DNA of 64,000 nt from Plazaster borealis (Eukaryota; Echinodermata; Asteroidea; Forcipulatida; Labidiasteridae). The position numbers were made by a program, and so were the translations under genes. Within the stretch, counting starts at the first letter, position 1. Each line of letters opens with the position of its first letter. The notes below the pieces were generated by a model. That model ran no database searches, was not told the origin of the DNA, and saw nothing but the letters and a program-made list of their open reading frames with translations. The DNA lies in the NCBI GenBank assembly GCA_021014325.1, contig CM037472.1, positions 12,075,063 through 12,139,062 of the forward strand, in the 5' to 3' direction. Of this stretch, positions 37,651 through 49,860 are shown in pieces.

Positions 37651-38548
37651 ATGGAATATTTTTCATTAGAAAAAATCTCCCTTGGTGTAAAGTTTATTCT
37701 GGCACACAGTTAATCCGGAGTAAACATTCCCATCAGAAATGCTTGTCATATTGGCAAGATTTTATTTGAATCTTTTTTTGCCGTGTGCTGATCAAAACAA
37801 GTAACGATTTGAAACACCTCTGAAGAGGACAAGATGCATGTCACTGTCTGTTTCATCACAATAAATAATATGTAGGGGATCTGTCGTTTTGTGCGGAAAA
37901 CTCAGTGGACTCTTTCTACATCGTATATGGCTGTGCCCTTCAATATTTAACGATCGCTGAGGTTTTAACTGGTATACTTTGTGTCATCACTCTAAAGTGA
38001 TGAAGACTTCTTTTCAGAGGAAGGTCATTGGAAACAAGACAACCAGAGGTTTTTTGTGAATAATTAAACTCGGATTTTTTATGAACTTGACAATCCGGGG
38101 TCAAGGGAAAAACTTGATGTTGAAATGTCTTGGTTTATCTTGAGAAACGAAGAACGCCTTTTTTGTTTGGATTTAAATGTAGCTCGTTCACTCTATTTAA
38201 GTCCAACTCGGATACTAGCCCTTCATTCAAAATAAGAATCGTATATATTTGTTGTCAAAAAGTAATAGCATATATAATAAACTCCAATTGTAGTGTTACT
38301 ACCTTATACACTAATTACACATTTTTGACATTTTTGTCATTATTTTATGTTGACAAAAGTGTCGATTTGGTAGCATGAGAACACGCAGACTCAGAACAAC
38401 TTAAAAAGAGTTGTGTTATTTATAAAACTGAAATTATTACAATAATTATGATAAGACGATGGAATAAGTGAAGGGGTGAGTATAAAAATTGAGAGATTTG
38501 GACTTACGTTTTGTTGTTGTCCGTCTAGCTTGACCTTAAACTGCCGCC
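37651..38548. other. No gene recognised
   Basis: AT-rich; contains the TATAAAAA at 38481-38488 that may serve the candidate gene at 38549. Confidence 0.3.
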
Positions 38549-38804
38549 ATGTTCTCTGCTCTTCGTGCTATAGGAGTAAACACTGGCCGGGGCTTGAAGA
38601 GGCTTTTGCCCCGTGCCACTCAGACGGGAAACTCGCTGGTTGTGAATAATTTACCAACTCAAATAAGATCGACATGCACAACTCCACAAACAAACAGCAA
38701 GAATGTGTATGTGTTTTTCAGAGCCACCGATAGAGATACTGGTGGACAAACTAAAGGAGATACTATCACGGAGAGAAGAGGCACCGGCAGACTCCAGAAG
38801 ATAA
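38549..38804 (+). CDS. Possible small mitochondrial-protein gene or pseudogene (frame broken)
   Basis: Not recognised as a known family. An ATG with an optimal context (GCCGCCATGT) opens a basic, Ser/Thr-rich stretch starting MFSALRAIGVNTGRGLKRLL, typical of a mitochondrial targeting sequence. A TATAAAAA lies about 60 bp upstream (38481-38488). This frame continues to 38827 but loses protein-like character after about 38700. In another frame, directly after a pyrimidine-rich acceptor-like TTTTTCAG (ends 38721), 38724-38804 encodes PPIEILVDKLKEILSRREEA then PADSRR and a stop, which reads as a coherent amphipathic helix. The two pieces look like parts of one short protein, but no donor joins them in phase and the gap is about 20 nt, too short for an intron. 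It could be a frameshifted pseudogene, an assembly indel, or chance. Expression data would decide. Confidence 0.3.
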
Positions 38805-38945
38805 ACATGTTTTATTTTTGGAAACAATAATGTTGCGAATACATTATATAGTAACAAATGATGGATGAACTTCCTAAGTTGTGTATGAAAAAGTACACAC
38901 CTTTAGGAACAAAGGATAAGATGCAGGGCATTGTTGTGTTTTTCA

Positions 38946-39010
38946 GCCCCCCCCCCCAAAAAAAAAAAACACAAAAAAAACACCAAACCCCCCCCCCCCA
39001 AAAAAAACCC
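38946..39010. repeat. Homopolymer-rich tract (poly-C / poly-A)
   Basis: Alternating runs of C (about 10-12) and A (about 7-12). Length is likely unreliable in the assembly. Confidence 0.85.
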
Positions 39011-39089
39011 AAAAACGAAGCAAACAAACAAACAAACATTAATGCAGACTATTTTCAAGCTACAGTATTTTGTTTGTTTTCCATTGAAA

Positions 39090-39665
39090 GACAAAGTACA
39101 TGATTGGTAATTAGCAAGAAAGAAATTAGTTTTAATCTGATGACAAACGTGCATACCAGGACCAATCATTGAGAGAAATATCATCCGTCTGAAATGCTGT
39201 CAAAGTCACGAAAATAGCATTTGAAGAACCACACAAATCAGCGCTTCTTATTTCGATTGCCGCATATTAGGCTATGAAACGTGGACGAAATCGCTAACAA
39301 AACAAAATCCGTTTTTTTCTTCTTTTTTACACTAAAAACGTGACCATTATTTTGATGACACTTTCACAAATTGTTCGAATGGTGTGTTTATTGAAACTAG
39401 AATATGGAAACCTACTCTGCAGAAACCGGTGTGTTAAAATTGACACCATGGGTGTTGTCATATCATATAGATACCGAAAAAAAGAATCAAAAATTACACC
39501 ATAGGGTGTTAAAACAACACTAATTTCTGCCAACACAATTACAATGGTGTTATTTTAACACCGTATGATGTTAATTTTGATTCTCTCTTGGGTATCTATA
39601 TGTGACAACACCCATGGTGTCAATTTTAACACCCCAGTTTTTGCAGTGTACTCTTCCACAAAACA
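39090..39665 (+). mobile_element. Family E element containing a fold-back MITE
   Basis: Family E landmarks (GACAAAGTACATGATTGGTA, GAAATGCTGTCAAAGTCACG, CTTATTTCGATTGCCGCA, ACTTTCACAAATTG, GTGTGTTTATTG) run to 39410 and resume at about 39651. The gap is the fold-back element at 39411-39651. Confidence 0.6.
39411..39651. mobile_element. Fold-back MITE, about 240 bp
   Basis: Arms 39411-39515 and 39545-39651 pair: GTGTTAAAATTGACACCATG and GGTGTTGTCA on the left against TGACAACACC and CATGGTGTCAATTTTAACAC on the right. Ends CTCTGCAGAAAC / TTTTTGCAGTGT. No coding region. Confidence 0.85.
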
Positions 39666-41479
39666 ATGATGTACGCCTACCTATACTGTCTCTTTCAATC
39701 TTAAACAAAATTTTCACAACCAATGTAAAGCTAATAGACTCATACCATTTTGTCTTATTATTTATTTGTACAATAGGTTTTCAAACGCATGGAGGTCTAT
39801 TATATCGTTGATTTAAAACTGAGGCCACGATAAAGGTGGGTGACAGTTCCGAAGAGCCCCAATATAGCTAAGAAGCACTACTGAGTTGGGTATAATATAC
39901 AGAAGTGAAGTCACTTGCACATAACTATTGTGTTTACTAAACCGTTGTCACTTGCAAATATTGCTTGGTGTCGATATAGTATAAACATTAACACTGGTGA
40001 AATTAAAGAGTAACATCAACATTTTGAACGTTGGTTGCATGAATGCTGACAAGTTTTCTCTCCCGTTGTACATTTTCGAGAGGAATTTTCAGTCTCGTAT
40101 ACAGCATCTGGATTGTTATCGTTGGTTTCTGGAAGAGTAACATTATATGCATCTTCTCGTGAAAAAAAAAGAATCTTATACGAAAACAAGTTCAAATTAG
40201 TTGATCATGTTTCAGTGAAAACAACTGGAATTGAATGTTTCGGCATGGATATTGTACACGTCCATGTACAGGTGCCTGCTTATTTCGATTGCGGTTATTT
40301 TGTATTTTGTCATGGTATTATTTTCAACTTTGACAGTATTTCAGACGGGAATTTTTTAGATAATTGACAGTCTGATGTAAACTTTATAATCAGTAACCTT
40401 CCAGATTAAAAATTTTCTTCTGTTTTTAATGATTATCAATCCTCTAATTTACATTAAATACGGTTAAATTATTCATCACACTAATTCACTCATCTTTTTT
40501 TTAGCAACGATGAGATGGCGGTTAACGTCCATACATCCACATTATAGCCTAAATACCCAAAATAATTATTGTAATTCTATATGTTGCACTCGCGTGTTTA
40601 TATAAATTACTAATAGTTCAAAAACGTAAATGTAACCTTTAGTTGTCTTTGGGATTGGTTGAGAATTTGAAAAACAACGGTTCCAAGCAGGTTTGCCACA
40701 CATTCGAACTGCGTCGCGTTAAGCATCAATCAGCATTTAGATGCAGCGAACGTGGTGGGACACCGAATGTAAAATAATAGTTTATGCAGGAAAGGAAGAA
40801 GTGGTTCGCGCTCTCGATACATTTAGTCGAGTGAAACGAGGCGAATAAAAGGCATGTGAGTGTCTAAAGTAGTCGGCACTCACCACACCTGAGTGCTGAC
40901 CACTTTGGCGGGAAACACCTCAACAAATTCAGGCAGACGTGGAAAACACAAGCAGAAAGAAACCTTGCGCTGTTTTTTTTTTTTTGTTCCTTAATTTTTT
41001 CCACCTTCGCCAAAATGTACAAGCTTGACGCTATTGATTTGGTCGTTGGCAATTCGATGGGATATTCAACGGCTGACCTGTATTTGCTGATGAATTACAT
41101 GAGGTCTCTTTGTTTAAATGTTTCCAATGGGGGCTGACCGCGTTATTTTTCCCGCTGATGGGTCGATGGAGAGACATCCACTTCGGTAGACTTGAGAACG
41201 GTCTGAATGACAGAACGTATAGTACACAGTGAGTGATAACTCGCAAGGAAGCCCGAACCGGTTTTTTTTTATACTGTTGGCTTTTATGTGTACATGTATA
41301 TTATTGTAATCAAATGCGCAAGAACAACCGTGCTTGACTTTGCAAATTTTTCCGTCTTACCAACTCCTGGCTTGCAGGGAAAAAAATTCTGCATTTTGTG
41401 AATTAGCTTCTGACGTGTATACGATCCGAAACCTATAGTGCAGAGTAACCAATCCAAGATGGCAGCCCTGCAGTCAAGT
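39666..41479. other. No gene recognised; family E remnant and one hairpin
   Basis: 40170-40400 is a reverse, partial family E copy (GCTTATTTCGATTGCGGTTA at 40277). 40866-40906 is a 17-bp-arm hairpin with a 7-nt loop. 41000-41250 is mixed composition. No supportable gene. Confidence 0.4.
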
Positions 41480-41789
41480 TTTATAGTAGAGACATTCGGT
41501 AGTTTTATAGTCGAACAAGAAATGGACATTCAGAAAGCTTACTGATACATAATTTATCACACCTTTACCAATCCTACAGAGAAATGCTTTCGTTTGAATT
41601 ACTGTCAAGTTAAGAGCAAATAGCATTTGCAGACCTCATAAATCACCGTTGCAATCGGCACAAAAATCCTGAAAAAAACCATTAACCGTTTTTCGTTGTT
41701 TTCACTAAAACGTGAAAACCGAATTTGATGAAACTTTCACAGGTTGGATAGTTGTTTGGAGTTTTTATTGAAAATTAAAGTGATGTTAA
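41480..41789 (+). mobile_element. Family E element
   Basis: GAGAAATGCTTTCGTTTGAA, TACTGTCAAGTTAAG, AAATCACCGTTGCAATCGGC, TTTTCGTTGTTTTCACTAAA and GAAACTTTCACAGGTTG occur in family order, immediately before a family B MITE. Confidence 0.5.
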
Positions 41790-42200
41790 TTAAGAGGGAT
41801 TGTATACGTTTGGTAATTGGAACCCACTGTTTGTTTCAATCCTAAAAGTCGTAGGTAATATACCATAAAACTATAAACATGTGAAAATTTCATTTCAAAA
41901 GGTGGAAGCGTTTTTGAAATATTGCCGAAAATCTGGAGCGGTTATGTCCTCGCAGGAAGAATAATCTGCAATTGGAATACACAATCTGAGAAACGTTACT
42001 TCTCAGATTCAAATTTTGGGGGATAAAAAGTGATATCTTTTTCCATAACCGCAGTATTTCGAAGTGAAAAGTTTCTCGAAATGCATTATACTATCCAAAG
42101 CTGCTGTACTTCTCACCAATGGATACCAAGTAAGTTTTATTGCCATTAATTTACAGAGTCATTACCAAACGTATATACATATGCCTACAATCCCTTTGAA
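41790..42200 (-). mobile_element. TTAA-MITE family B, full length
   Basis: Starts at TTAA (41790-41793) with GAGGGATTGTATACGTTTGG and ends CAAACGTATA, CAATCCCTTTGAA. The right target copy is mutated. Interior is the reverse complement of 53520-53916. Confidence 0.75.
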
Positions 42201-42835
42201 TATTATGTGTAAGTCGTATAATTGACAATGGTGACTCTGACTACTGTGAAGCCCTCTTCAGATCTACAACCGGGGACTCTGGGTACATGACCTCCGTTAC
42301 CCCCGCCGCCATTTTTGCCATTGTCACCTCACACAGTAAAAGTTCTTCCCATCACACAAAAACGCATTTCCATTTCATCTTCGGTTCGGTTATGCAGTTA
42401 TTTGATTGGAAAGTCACAACAATCAGACACACAAGTATCGTGATGACGATTGTCCATATTCAATCCAGAAAAATCGGACCTACCGGTGCCAATGACTATG
42501 CATTATACCGCCGAGTTTGTTTTATTTAAGCTCCGAATTACATCATTGATGTTCTTGAGCGTGATTTGGGCAAACAGCCCGCGGGGGATATAGAGGGAGA
42601 CACCGGGGCTAGATACCACATCGGAAGAGTAAGTTGAGTCACTTTATATGCATGGCTGAGGAGCCCAAGATCTGTCACTTACAGATACGGGACAGGTATG
42701 TCCGACAGTTTTGATTGAAACCAATCCTTTTTCACCCAGTATTAATGGAACACCTAACTTGAAAAATACTAATGCAACTTATAGGGCCTAGAAATCTGTG
42801 TGAAAATTAGTTACTATACGGAAGGTTTTTTTTAT
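42201..42835. other. Non-coding; GCCGCCATTTT motif
   Basis: 42307-42317 carries GCCGCCATTTT, a YY1-type site on the minus strand. An open frame over 42287-42529 shows no known features. Otherwise nothing recognised. Confidence 0.3.
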
Positions 42836-43207
42836 TTAAAAGCACTGGACACGTTTGGTAATTACTCAAAATATATATTAGCATAAAAACTTACTTGGTA
42901 ACGAGCAACGGAGAGCTGTTGATAGTATAAAACATTGTGAGAAACGATTCCCTCTGAAGTAACGTAATTTGAGAAAGAGGTAATTTCTCACTAAAATATT
43001 TGAATCTGAGAAAGAAGTTCAGGCCTGAAGCCTTTCTCAGGCATCTGAAAGCACACAAATTTGTGCAACAAGGGTGTTTTTTCGTGACAACTTCGTAGAC
43101 CAATTTAACACAAATGTTCACATGTTTGTTATTTTATGCATATGTTGGGATACACCAAGTGAGAATACTGGTCTTTGACAATTACTAAACGTGTACAGTG
43201 CCTTTAA
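42836..43207 (-). mobile_element. TTAA-MITE family A with altered centre
   Basis: TTAA at 42836-42839 and 43204-43207. Ends match family A, but the usual CTTCTTGCAAGAAG centre is replaced by TTTGAATCTGAGAAAGAAGT and AGGCCTGAAGCCTTTCTCAG; the first phrase is typical of family B. Confidence 0.8.
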
Positions 43208-43890
43208 GGTCATACATTAATAGTAAAATACCAAGTTTAAATGAATATGGATAGTTTTCGTCCATAAACGTTGCCTAAGCATTTTAAAGCTTGGACAAAA
43301 CGAAAATACTTTTCTCGATGTTCTTGTCTTTCGTATTTCGGATTCTGTTTGAGACAATTCACAGTTTTACCGGAGACCTTTTGAGACCAAGAATCAAATA
43401 CCAGCAAATTGGGGTATTTTAGACTAATCTCACTGAGACGGTCTCAAGATCGGTTCCAAAGAATGCTATCAGTAGGTCTACTGGTACGGGTATCAAATAA
43501 GAAATAGTGAAGACATTTGCACAGAAGGAAAACAACCGCGCAGAGGCACTGCATTATTTTGTTTATTAGTTGCTAGCTGCAGTATCAAATTCTTGCCAAA
43601 ATAATTGTTTGAATTTTCCCCCAAGATCCAGCCACTCGTTACGTTTCGTGAGTTATTGACTGAGCAAGGCAACTGTTGCAAGATACTGTTCAAAATTATC
43701 GCATCCTTTTGAAGGGGATATCCAATGGTTCAGGAAATGAACGTCGACAGGATCACCCTCCTCCTTATTAAAACTGTCAAACACATTTTATTTGTCCCAA
43801 AACATCTCCACCAAAAGAACATTGAGTCTACACAAACCACATGCTAACCCACTATTCGATTGTAGAATCCTATAGCACATAACTCTTCCA
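43208..43890. other. No gene recognised
   Basis: Mixed AT-rich sequence; no repeat or gene features seen. Confidence 0.3.
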
Positions 43891-44268
43891 TTAAAGGCAC
43901 TGGACACGTTTGGTATAATTGTCAAAGACCAGTATTCTCACTTGGTGTATCCCAACATATGCATAAAATAACAAGCCTGTGAAAATTTGGGCTCAATTGG
44001 TGATCGAAGTTGCAAGAAAACGATGAAGGAAAAAACACCCTTGTTGTACAAATTTGTGTGCTTTCATATGCCTGAAAAAGGCTTCTTGCAAGAAGTCGTT
44101 TAATATTTTAGTGAGAAATTACCTCTTTCTAAATAACTACGTTACTTCAGAGGGAGTCGTTTCTCACAATGTTTTATACTATCAACAGCTCTCCGTTGCT
44201 CGTTACCAAGTAAGTTTTTATGCTAACATATATTTTGAGTAATTACCAAAAGTGCCCAGTGCCTTTAA
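43891..44268 (+). mobile_element. TTAA-MITE family A, full length
   Basis: TTAA at 43891-43894 and 44265-44268. AGGCACTGGACACGTTTGG start. Centre carries CATATGCCTGAAAAAGGCTT before TTGCAAGAAG. Confidence 0.85.
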
Positions 44269-44812
44269 GTTCCAACTGAACAGTGACTTGTAAAGCATTC
44301 AAGTACTGCGGACCAGTACATCCTGAACCGATTCTTAGCTAACAATGCGTGCCATCTGATGACGATAAAACATCAAACTGTTCTCTTTCCATGTTTGAAC
44401 TCATCTAGAACCAAGAGGTCCTAATAAACTGCAGCCGTCACAGTTGGAGCTATGCCTCCACTGACTACCAAGTACCATGGTTGGCAATCTGCGTGGCGTC
44501 GCCCCCCCCCCCACAAACTCCCTCCACGCATTGATCACACTGACAGAGTCACAAGTCGAACGTGACACCTTGAAAATGCCACCCGTCGTCGAGATAATGG
44601 AGATGTCGCCAACAGTGAGTACTAGGAGAATACCTCCATAGTAACATGCGAGATGAAAGACGACACAGTGATTAGACTATAAGTGAGACAGGAAGTTGAA
44701 GTCTTCGGAAAGAGGATAAGGTTACCCTTCTTTTTGCAGTATACCCAATAAGTGTTCTTCTCTGGTTAGAGAGATTTGTATAAAGTGACTTTAAAGAGTC
44801 CATGTATTTGGT
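44269..44812. other. No gene recognised
   Basis: Unique, mid-GC sequence with a C run near 44504. No open frame or motif supports a gene. Confidence 0.3.
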
Positions 44813-45148
44813 TTAAATGGTGTGTACAACAATGGTAAGGTTGAAAATATAAATATTCACATAACTTACATCGTATAAAGATGGCCATGGTGGAAAACTT
44901 CCCTTGAAACAATTTTGCTTGAAATCTATAGTTTTTAGGAAAAGAGTAAAACAATTAGTCTTTATCACTGGTGATAAAATCCGGTGTTTGAAAACAGTAA
45001 AAACTTAGGTTTTTCACTGTTTTCTCATGACTCCGAAGACCGATTTAGCTTACACTTTCACAGGTTTGTTATTTCATGTAAATGTTGGGTCACATCAAGT
45101 GTGGATACTGGTCTTTGACAATTACCAATGCTGTACATTTGCTTTATT
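44813..45148. mobile_element. TTAA-MITE family C
   Basis: TTAA at 44813-44816, then ATGGTGTGTACAACAATGG; ends TTGACAATTACCAATGCTGT. Shares CATAACTTACATCGTATAAA and GGTGGAAAACTTCCCTTGAA with 59954-60125. Confidence 0.65.
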
Positions 45149-45407
45149 CCATACCTATGGGCCACTTTAAAACAAATTGATAAACGCGGTACTACGAACT
45201 GACCAAACAGAGCGATTATTTTGCAGTAAACTCTTGATGAGCAAGTGGAACTTGACTTATGATCTCCTGATAATCTTTATCAAATTGATGTCAACATTGT
45301 TAATTCAAATGCATGTATTATAGGTCCATTTATATGTGTTGTTTTTTTCGAAAACGCTTCGCAACTCGGTACTGTCTCTGATTTTACACTTTAAACTCCC
45401 GGGCCAG

Positions 45408-45587
45408 AATAGACCTTTATCATGGTGCGGCCATCTTGATATTCTCCCATTTAACTCAATGTAATCAAAGCGAGGCTGGAAGGAAAAATAGTCTGGTTCC
45501 TTTTTGTGCAATGAATATTAACATCCATTACTGTTACTGGATACAGGGAACATGACCAAGATGGTGGCAGCATGATAAAGGTCTATT
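45408..45587. mobile_element. Fold-back MITE, 180 bp
   Basis: Inverted ends: AATAGACCTTTATCATGGTG and GGCCATCTTG at the left, CAAGATGG and CAGCATGATAAAGGTCTATT at the right. A diverged relative lies at about 63000-63190. Confidence 0.8.
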
Positions 45588-48160
45588 GACCCGGATTCCG
45601 GGTTCCATGGGGTCTGACCTATATTTGTGGGGTCACTGACCCGGAATATGTGTTTAATTGATCCGAAACTGTGTCAAACTTAACTGACGCAGAATCCTCG
45701 GTCAAAGTCCCCATTTTTAACCAGTTTCTGTGTCAGGCTGACCCACTATAAGGCCAGGCCCCTAATAGGACCGTGGGAAATCCGAGTAAATTTTTGGTAC
45801 ATTTTACAAACGAAAAAAACCCTGAGAAAATTACTATATGCGGTGCCGGAAACACCGTACATAATGTATACAGCAATTGTGTGGTGGTCAATAGATTACA
45901 AGTCATTGGTTCGACTGCCGCCTTTTGCCTGCAGACCATTTTCATTGTGACGATATTTTAGTAAACGTTACCAAAGTTGAGAGTATGCTTGGACCACAAT
46001 CATTTCTAGGGGGATTGGTTATTGAACGAACTTTACTGACAAGGATTTCTAACTCGAGATCAAGGTTGGTATTAACATGAATATACAATCCCTTTAACGG
46101 AGTGTAACTGAGCTGCCCTTGTCCCATCACTAACCCCTGGAGAAGCTAAAGATTGGCAGTCTCCGAAGTGATAGAATTAAAAGCGGTTGACCGTGAACGC
46201 ATTTCATTTGGGAAGTTTGATTTATGGGGGGAAGACTTGGTGAAAATTAATCCCTCTTGTTTAATTCACATGCTGTCTGGGTCCCATTGGATGCGTCTGC
46301 ATGGACTGGTGGCGCGGTCATGATCCATGAGTTTACAATCCAGAGAGTGTGTCTTGCCATGAAGAGTGAGATGCGAGAGGCTGGATGAGTTTGCCATCGT
46401 CTCACCTGGATGTAGAGGGCATAGGGACGACGTGGAGCAACGTTTAAAGGGGAAAACCTCACAACAGTTGAAGAGGACGTTTGAATATTTTGTAGATCAC
46501 GTGTATACTATACGCGAGAACCCGGACCACGAGATTTCATAGGAACCTTGTTCGTTATGTGGTTCAACTCAGTTCGGCCTAAAACTATAAACTAAATAGT
46601 TTACATCTTTTGTATGTTATTTTGATTTCACTTTTAATAGTGTGATGTAATGACGCAACAATGACGTTAGATGAAGCTGGAAATAATACATAGAAAGACT
46701 ACCATACCCCCTTCCTACGTAACCCACAAATTAAACTTCAATGAGTGTTTCTAATAACTCGATTTGTCCACTCTTTTTTCTTCGTTAATAGTATAATATA
46801 ATAGCAAAAAATATATTTCTCATCATTCAGTTTGTGATAATTTCTTCTAAAATAGCATATGGAAATTTTCCACACCTTCAAAGTCAAAGCAGAACCGTAA
46901 TATGCTAATTACCAAAAGTTCCATATGGTTCGTTATTGAAATTTGACAGACAATCTCTCGCACGGGATATGCACAACCGTACTGTATTATCTCTTTACCT
47001 GCTTAGCTTTGACCTGCTGTAGAACTATTATAGGCAATGATGAACTCTGAGAAAGATTTGTGCACACATTAGGCCTATATTCGGAATCGATCGCGACTAC
47101 TATGTGCTTTAATGTTGGACCACTCTAGTAGGTAGAGGTCAAACGTACAAATTCGATGCACTGTTTTATTCACTGAATGCGCGACTGGATAGCACCTTTA
47201 AGCGATTCATTTGTAACCAAGTTTGTGTTGAGGAGCACATCCATGTGATTAAAAACAAAAGGCATGTCATTTATTATCTGACATTAACAAAGTCTAGGTA
47301 TAGGGAAGGGTGGAGTGGGCGAACTAATATTCCTATCGCCGGTCATGGAAGCACGCAGACCATGATACCGTTTCCTACATACAGAGATGGAAAGCTCCAC
47401 ACTCACCTGTACCTATCAATCCAACATGACAAGCAACAGGGAAACTCGTCAGTGGTTGGAAACGAATTGATCATGCAAAATCACAATGCATCATGGAACA
47501 TTTTTTTGTTTTATTCATTTTTTTTAAAGTAATGATCTGGATTCCGCCGGGCGCGATTGTTTTACTTTGGGGGTATTTCCATCCCCCCAGGGAACCCCCC
47601 GCGAGCGTGGTATGTCACTCAATCCAGTCTCCAAGCTTCACGGCATAGAAGCGAGACGTCAGCCTGTAATTTAGGTGAAGCAATAAATTGGAAGACTGGG
47701 GGGTGACGACAGCTAGGGTGTTTCAATCGGTGGAAAGCCCCGTGCAGAAGAAGGGAAAAAAACGGGGGGATTGTTTCGGACTTCATCACTACCGAGTCAT
47801 TGATCGGTTTCGTCTGAGATGCGATGAGGCATCGCTTCAAGGCAAGCAAACATAGTATTTCTTCATGATTTCTTCATTACAAATGGATGACGTCCAAGAA
47901 TCTCTAAACCGAGTTTCCCGCGACTCGTAACCATCATAATTTTCTGAAATATGACTTCAAGTAAACCCAGACTGAAAAATGAGGTTAATCTTTATTTGTA
48001 TAGTGATGCTCGCCCTGTTCCAATGAAGATTATTTCAAGGTGTGCATGCAGGCGTTTAAACTGTTAACCACTATACCGCCTAATAAATTCAGTAGACCTA
48101 ATTGTTTTTGTTCACATGGATTCACCAGGAAATGCACTGTGTACGTGAACCAACCGTAAA
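45588..48160. other. Non-coding; unique blocks, no gene recognised
   Basis: 45588-45770 is the GACCCGG-type repeat also at the window start. 46180-46460 and 47240-47480 are unique, GC-richer and repeat-free, candidate regulatory blocks. 47540-47640 has G/C runs. Frames over 47245-47532 and 46247-46462 lack recognisable features. Confidence 0.35.
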
Positions 48161-48379
48161 CACACCGTATAAAAGACCGTGCACTGCCGATGTGGCAGGA
48201 CATTCTGTCCCCCGGAGATTCTGTCCCCCCATACGGCAAACTGTGCACAAACTTCTTTTGATAGCGCCCTCTTTTGAATCATCCTCCTCCAGCCCATGTT
48301 AATTTCCCGTATGGGGACAGAATCTCCGGGGGGGGGGACAGATTTCCCTGGGACACCGGTCTTCCTTTTTACGGTGTAG
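48161..48379. mobile_element. Fold-back MITE, about 220 bp
   Basis: Inverted ends ACACCGT/ACGGTGT and inner arms GGAGATTCTGTCCCC with CATACGG on the left, CCGTATGGGGACAGAATCTC on the right. Confidence 0.8.
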
Positions 48380-48523
48380 GCTTACACATTTGAGAACTTC
48401 AGTTGCTTCAACTTTGGAATGAAACAAAATTTCACGCCTTATGAGGTAAATTTAACACTCTATATCCACCCTTAAATAGAGAGATCATATTGCATTTGAA
48501 TTTGTTTTATTAAGTAGTTTAAC

Positions 48524-48898
48524 TTAAAGGCACTGTACACGTTTGGTAATTACTCAAAATATATATTAGCATAAAAACTTACTTGGTAACGAGCAACGTA
48601 GAGCTGTTGATTGTATACAACATTGTGAGAAACGACTCCCTCTGAAGTAACGTAGTTTTTGAGGGGAGGTAATTTTTCACTAAAATAATAAAAGACTTCT
48701 TGCAAGAAGCCTTTTATTCCTATCTGAAAGCACTCAAATTTGTACAACAAGGGTGTTTTTTTCTTTCATCATTTTCTTGCAACTTCAATGACCAATTGAG
48801 CCCAAATTTTCACAGGCTTGTTATTTTATGCATATGTTGGGATACACCAAGTGAGAATACTGGTCTTTGACAATTACCAAACGTGTTCAGTGCCTTAA
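48524..48898 (-). mobile_element. TTAA-MITE family A, full length
   Basis: TTAA at 48524-48527 and 48895-48898. AGGCACTGTACACGTTTGG start, ACGTGTTCAGTGCC end. Confidence 0.85.
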
Positions 48899-49010
48899 AG
48901 ATGGTCCGTGAATTGACGGTTAGGCAACGCTGCCTGCGTACCGGTATGGTAGAAAGATTGGATTGTTAATATTTAGATTATGGATGTTTAGATTATTAAT
49001 TTCTAAAAGA

Positions 49011-49041
49011 TAATAAATAAATAAATAAATAAATAAATAAA
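49011..49041. repeat. (AAAT)n microsatellite
   Basis: Seven to eight perfect AAAT units. Confidence 0.95.
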
Positions 49042-49860
49042 GGGGGAATGAAATATTGATTGTTTGAACTCTATGTTAAATTAAGATTTATTGTTTATTT
49101 GGCTGCCCGTAGATTTTGCCAGCACTTTGTTGCAAAGGGCGCGCTGTGGATTTGCTGTTGAGCTGGTATGGTGCATGATCTTAGTTTGGTGACCCTGACT
49201 TCTATCCATAAACAAATTCGTGTAGCGTTCACGTTGTTGCCAGCTGTCTGCCGGTGTGGATGGGGTGGTTGATGTCTGGCTGTTTAGTCTCCTCTTATTT
49301 ACTTTTTAATTTACAAGATCTCTCTCTCTCCGTTTACGTCCTACATCGATCATTGATAAATCTGTATGTATAGTTGTACAGTTCTGAATTTATTTTGCCC
49401 AGTCACGAGGTTTAACGAGGTTTAACTTTTCAATCCTACCTCCAGAGTCCATGGTCTGACAACAGTCAGTGTAGTGTGATCTAGACCCAGTAACTGAACT
49501 GGGGCGCTGTACTCGTTTTTCCGAATTTTGACATTATCGGTCGTACTAGCGCCCCAGGAAAAAGTCGAACCGTTCACGAGTGTTCTTCAATTGGTAACAA
49601 AAATGCCTCAGAACGACAAAAATACCCAACAAAATAGCTTTATATACGCCTACTGGCTTCTTTATATATGATAATATGTCTCTAAGTCTAAGAATAAGAT
49701 GCAACATCAGCCTCAGGCATTTGAATGTACTCACAATTTTGTTTTGTGCTGCAAATTTACGATTTTTTGAAGTCGATCTGAGCATATCGGTAAAACTGCC
49801 ATGACGTCCAGTGCTCAGCTTTATATGGTGGCCCTGAAGGGACATCTCATATCGCAAATA
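49042..49860. other. No gene recognised
   Basis: An open frame on the minus strand (49546-49941) runs partly into the tandem array and has no known signature. Otherwise unique AT-rich sequence. Confidence 0.3.

Noticed and set aside
8460..48340. CRISPR arrays, operons and ribosome binding sites
   Set aside because: The window is animal nuclear DNA with spliced genes; no direct-repeat/spacer pattern is present.
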